Part shown: positions 6,210 through 9,460 of the stretch, one piece after another
Layout: each line of letters begins with the position of its first letter
How positions within the stretch are numbered: the stretch's first letter is position 1
Assembly (NCBI GenBank): GCA_937944065.1
Contig: CALDZS010000210.1
Span: forward strand, 1 to 9,460
Reading direction: 5' to 3'
Origin: an uncultured Amylibacter sp.
GTDB taxonomy: Bacteria > Pseudomonadota > Alphaproteobacteria > Rhodobacterales > Rhodobacteraceae
DNA length: 9,460 bases
Program-made: the position numbers and the translations under genes
The notes under the pieces: generated by a model
What the model was told of the DNA's origin: nothing
The model's input: the letters and a program-made list of their open reading frames with translations, nothing else
Databases searched by the model: none

Positions 6210-8624
6210 TCACGGTAAATTTTGCACGCCCGCAGCTTGCATCAGGGTGGCAGATGCAGTTTCAATCAGTATATCCTCGGCCTTACCTTTGATTGGTACC
6301 TTGTTGATTTCCATTAACAATGGAGCAGCCAATGGTGTTAAATGCGCTGCCCGAACGTGGTTAACACGTGCTTTTGTGCGTTCCAGCATCTCCTCGATGC
6401 GTCCAAAATCCACCAACCCGCGCATTGCTTGCTGTTCTGTGATGGTCATCAATACGTGGTTCGGGTCGTATTTGCGCAATGTGTCATACAGAATATCCGA
6501 CGAAAACGTAGCTTGGCGGCCCGATTTGCGTTTTCCGATACTGTTCTTTTCAATCAATCCTGCAATGGTTGCGATGGTACGGAAACTGCGTTTCATGACA
6601 GCATTATTGCCCAACCAATCGTGTAACCCGTCGCGCAATCCGTCAGGACGTAACAGGGCTGCGGGATCATCCACAGCGTCTAAGCCCCAGATCAACAGCG
6701 CATAATCGTTGGCGACAAACCCAAGGGGGTTCAGCGACTGTTGTTCCATGCGCCGCGTCAATAACAGGCCCAAAGTTTGATGTGCGTTGCGTCCTGCGAA
6801 CCCATAGATGCAGGTGTATTGTTGATCCGCGCGCGGAAAACTTTCGACCATCAAAGTTCCATGTTGGGGCAAATTCGACACTTGTTTTTGTACATCCAGC
6901 CAATCACGCGTGTGATCTGGCAACATGGATTGATCTGGATTGTTCAACCGATCAATCACCCGCGCGGACAACTGAGTTGATGTGGCAAACTTTGTGCCAC
7001 TGAACACCGCGATCTTGGGTTTCTTGGCCGCTTGCTTGGTGACCTGCACCACCATTTCACGCAAGCCTTCATATCGCACGGTTTGGCCGCCGATCAGGAA
7101 CGTGTCACCGATTTCTAGGGTGGCGGCAAACGCCTCTTCTACTTCGCCCAACGGGCGGCCCCCACGACTGTGTTTCATGCGAACGGCAAGAGTTTCGGTG
7201 TCGACAATCGTGCCGATATTCATCCGAATTTTTGCAGCTTGTCGTGGATCGCGCAAACGCCAACTTCCATCGGGTAAACGCATCAATCGCTGCCAACGAT
7301 CATAGGCGCGAAATGCGTAACCACCCGTCGCGCAAAAGTCTAAGCATTGGTCGAATGTGGGGCGATCCAATGCGCGATATGGCCCTGCACTGCGTACCTC
7401 GTCGAACAGTGCGGTTTCATCAAACGCACCGCGTGCTGCGATAATCAAGATATGTTGGCACAGAACATCCAGCGGTGCGTTATGGCGCGGTTCGCCGTCC
7501 AGATCGCTTGCGCGCACCGCTTCCAATGCAGCTTGGCATTCGATGATTTCGAACCGATTGGCAGGGACGATAATCGCGCGGGATGGTTGGTCATACCGAT
7601 GATTTGAGCGTCCGATGCGCTGAACCAATCGCTTCACCTCTTTGGGTGCGCCAATTTGCATGACCAAATCTACATCACCCCAATCGATGCCAAGATCCAG
7701 TGATCCTGTGCAAACAATCGCGCGTAATTTACCCGCGATCATCGCGGTTTCGACCCGTGCGCGTGCGTCCTTGGACAGTGATCCGTGGTGTAACCCAATG
7801 GGTAGATTGTCGACATTTGCTTGCCATAACCCGTGAAAGAAAATCTCTGCCTGCGCGCGGGTGTTCACAAAAATCAACGTTGTATTCGCAGCCGTTATCT
7901 CGCGGATCACATCGGGAACTGCGTATAACGCGTTGGCGCTGGCCCAAGGCGGTGTCGCGTCCGAACGCAGCATGGATATATCAGGGTCAGGGCCGGGATC
8001 GGCGTTTAAAATGTTGCATGTATCGCCCGTGCTGGCGATGAATTGCCCCAACGCACGTGGATCTTCCACGGTCGCCGACAGCCCAATGCGTTTCAGATCG
8101 GGATGATGCTGCTGTAGATGAGCAAGTGCGAGCATTAGTTGATCTCCGCGTTTGCTGCCGGCCAACGCATGCGCTTCGTCTATGATCACACGTTGAACTC
8201 CCGCGAAAACGCGGTCTGCATCTTCGTAAGAAATCAACAATGCCAAACTTTCAGGGGTTGTCAGCAGGATATGCGGTGGATCAACTCGTTGACGTTTTCG
8301 GACAGTCTGACTGGTGTCGCCCGTGCGTTGTTCGACGCGAATTGGCAAGCCCATCTGTGCCAAAGGCGTTTGCAAATTCCGTTCAATATCCGCCGCCAAT
8401 GCCTTCAGCGGCGAGACATAGATCGTGTGCAGTCCCTCATGCTCACCTTCGGCAAGCGCGTTTAAACTGGGTAAGAACCCTGCCAGCGTTTTACCGCCGC
8501 CAGTGGGTGCGATTAACAAGTTTGAGGCGGCATCAGATGCGTTTAGTAAATCACGTTGATGCGGGTGAACCTGCCACCCGCGTGCGTCAAACCAGCCTTG
8601 GATTGTTGTGTGAAGCGATGCCAT
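6210..8624 (-). CDS. Ligase-associated DNA damage response DEXH-box helicase (Lhr-like)
   Basis: An 804-residue superfamily 2 helicase, the usual size for the bacterial ligase-associated form and shorter than the 1400-1500 residues of E. coli-type Lhr. Motifs in order: HPHQRDLL Q-motif-like segment (20-27); Walker A APTGGGKT (39-46); motif Ia SPLKALAADIERNL (71-84); TTPESL (122-127); DEAH (149-152); LSATVEDP (182-189); IFVNTRAQAE (251-260); and motif VI QRIGRSNHR (335-343). The region after about residue 360 holds the winged-helix and Lhr-specific C-terminal core. The family is thought to be a 3'-5' ATP-dependent DNA/RNA-DNA helicase in DNA repair; that is family knowledge, not visible here. 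The ATG at 8624 is preceded by a poor ribosome site but gives the normal N-terminus. It sits between an AAA+ ATPase gene (39-base gap) and pdeM (41-base gap), all on one strand. No truncation or frameshift is seen. Confidence 0.93.
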   Translation of the reverse strand: MASLHTTIQGWFDARGWQVHPHQRDLLNASDAASNLLIAPTGGGKTLAGFLPSLNALAEGEHEGLHTIYVSPLKALAADIERNLQTPLAQMGLPIRVEQRTGDTSQTVRKRQRVDPPHILLTTPESLALLISYEDADRVFAGVQRVIIDEAHALAGSKRGDQLMLALAHLQQHHPDLKRIGLSATVEDPRALGQFIASTGDTCNILNADPGPDPDISMLRSDATPPWASANALYAVPDVIREITAANTTLIFVNTRAQAEIFFHGLWQANVDNLPIGLHHGSLSKDARARVETAMIAGKLRAIVCTGSLDLGIDWGDVDLVMQIGAPKEVKRLVQRIGRSNHRYDQPSRAIIVPANRFEIIECQAALEAVRASDLDGEPRHNAPLDVLCQHILIIAARGAFDETALFDEVRSAGPYRALDRPTFDQCLDFCATGGYAFRAYDRWQRLMRLPDGSWRLRDPRQAAKIRMNIGTIVDTETLAVRMKHSRGGRPLGEVEEAFAATLEIGDTFLIGGQTVRYEGLREMVVQVTKQAAKKPKIAVFSGTKFATSTQLSARVIDRLNNPDQSMLPDHTRDWLDVQKQVSNLPQHGTLMVESFPRADQQYTCIYGFAGRNAHQTLGLLLTRRMEQQSLNPLGFVANDYALLIWGLDAVDDPAALLRPDGLRDGLHDWLGNNAVMKRSFRTIATIAGLIEKNSIGKRKSGRQATFSSDILYDTLRKYDPNHVLMTITEQQAMRGLVDFGRIEEMLERTKARVNHVRAAHLTPLAAPLLMEINKVPIKGKAEDILIETASATLMQAAGVQNLP

Positions 8625-8625
8625 A

Positions 8626-8648
8626 GGTCAGACATATCGCGCCTGACC
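8626..8648. repeat. Inverted repeat before the helicase start
   Basis: GGTCAG (8626-8631) and CTGACC (8643-8648) are perfect 6-base arms around an 11-base loop. The repeat fills most of the 39-base gap between the ATPase stop and the helicase ATG, and one arm directly abuts that start. It is short for a terminator and has no T-run; it could affect translation initiation or bind a protein. Confidence 0.4.
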
Positions 8649-8663
8649 CTGATTGCAAACGAT

Positions 8664-9460
8664 CTATCGTGTGATGACCGCGTCCGCGATGAACAGGTTT
8701 TCCCAAGCACGGTCCAACAGTTCTGGCGTCAAGATAGGTTTGCGACCTTCATACTGACAGATCGTCAACATCTGTTCGATCAAGAAACCAGGCTGATAGG
8801 CGGCATAGTTGTTGTCCACGGACGGGTATTTTTCGGTGAACAGATGCAGGGCAACAGCCTCTGGCAGATCGACTTTTTTAGCTTTGGCTACCAGCATCAG
8901 AATTTGCAACAATTGCTCGCGGTTCGGCGCATCAATATGCACCTTAGAGTTAATACGACGCAAGGCCGCCCCATCGAAAATGTCTTTTGGATGGAAGTTG
9001 GTCGAGAAAATCACCAACGTGTCGAACGGTACAAGGAATTTTTCACCAGAGTTCAGCGCCAAAATATCTTCGTGCGCCTCCATCGGTGTAATCCAACGGT
9101 TGATCATGGCCTGTGGCGGATCGATTTGGCGACCAAGGTCATCTACGATGAACAGACCACCAGTTGATTTTAACTGTAGCGGGGCCTGATAGGTTTTTGA
9201 TACAGGGTTATAGATCAGGTCCAGCATATCCAGACGCAACTCACCACCAGTTAGAACGGCAGGGCGGCGGCACAGAACATAGCGCGGATCAAAGCGATCA
9301 GCGCGCAGACGCAGATTGGACGGGTCCGACACTTCTTGTACCGCTTGTTCGTGAACAATCGGGTCATACATTGAAATAACCTGACCGCTATATTCCAAGA
9401 AACGCGGGACATAGATTTTATCACCGATGGCGTCACGAATGCGCGCGGCCAAGGTTGATT
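8664..9460 (-). CDS. AAA+ family ATPase, C-terminal part
   Basis: The frame is open from the right edge to a TAG at 8664, about 265 codons; the real N-terminus, and with it any Walker A motif, lies outside the window. A TTG at 9452 is in frame but is almost certainly internal, because coding continues through it. Counting residues from that TTG, GGLFIVDDLGRQ (98-109) looks like a Walker B strand, LVIFSTNFHP (146-155) like sensor 1 (Ser-Thr-Asn), and the AALRRI segment (162-167) holds arginines that could serve as a finger. The final 80 residues look helical, as in an AAA+ lid and tail. Walker B ends Asp-Asp and not the common Asp-Glu. It is soluble as seen. I do not recognise a named family; the role, whether MoxR-like remodelling or other, cannot be set from this part. 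It is followed by the helicase after 39 bases and may be in the same transcript. Confidence 0.8.
   Translation of the reverse strand, partial: STLAARIRDAIGDKIYVPRFLEYSGQVISMYDPIVHEQAVQEVSDPSNLRLRADRFDPRYVLCRRPAVLTGGELRLDMLDLIYNPVSKTYQAPLQLKSTGGLFIVDDLGRQIDPPQAMINRWITPMEAHEDILALNSGEKFLVPFDTLVIFSTNFHPKDIFDGAALRRINSKVHIDAPNREQLLQILMLVAKAKKVDLPEAVALHLFTEKYPSVDNNYAAYQPGFLIEQMLTICQYEGRKPILTPELLDRAWENLFIADAVITR

Noticed and set aside
6157..6705. 182-codon open frame on the plus strand.
   Set aside because: It is antisense to the helicase C-terminus and the pdeM start and shows no family pattern; treated as a shadow.
8556..9167. 203-codon open frame on the plus strand.
   Set aside because: It is antisense to the ATPase and the start of the helicase, crosses their boundary, and has no recognisable motif; both minus-strand genes are well supported.

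Overview
All convincing genes in this window lie on the minus strand and read right to left. The protein sequences (a Rhodobacterales-like heterotetrameric sarcosine oxidase and a ligase-associated DNA-repair helicase/phosphoesterase pair) and the mid-range base composition (roughly half G+C by eye) suggest a marine alphaproteobacterium of the Rhodobacterales/Roseobacter type. This is an inference from protein character, not a database match. I see no tRNA, rRNA, CRISPR array, insertion sequence, integrase or phage gene.

The layout follows transcription, from the right edge leftward. (1) At 8664-9460 is the C-terminal part of an AAA+ ATPase whose N-terminus lies outside the window. (2) At 6210-8624 is a complete Lhr-like DEXH-box helicase of the 'ligase-associated DNA damage response' type. 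(3) At 5503-6168 is its usual partner, the metallophosphoesterase PdeM. (4) At 5279-5502 is a 224-base gene-free leader containing a strong inverted repeat. (5) At 227-5278 is a compact soxB-soxD-soxA-soxG operon with a 12-base gap, a 4-base overlap and an 8-base overlap between successive genes. (6) At 1-190 is the start of a further small protein, resembling the uncharacterised SF0329 family, that runs off the left edge.

Functionally there are two blocks. The helicase and PdeM form a presumed DNA-repair module, but the ATP-dependent ligase and exonuclease that often accompany them are not in the window; the gene directly upstream is the AAA+ ATPase. The sox block encodes the four subunits of a flavin- and folate-dependent enzyme that demethylates sarcosine to glycine, the last step of glycine betaine/dimethylglycine catabolism. 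No folate-metabolism gene follows it here.

Most of the window is ordinary. The point most worth a second look is the delta subunit SoxD: the rest of its family pattern is intact, but three of the four residues expected to bind structural zinc are replaced. Also notable are GGTCAG/CTGACC inverted repeats in each of the three gaps around the repair genes and the sox operon, and the partial gene at the left edge.
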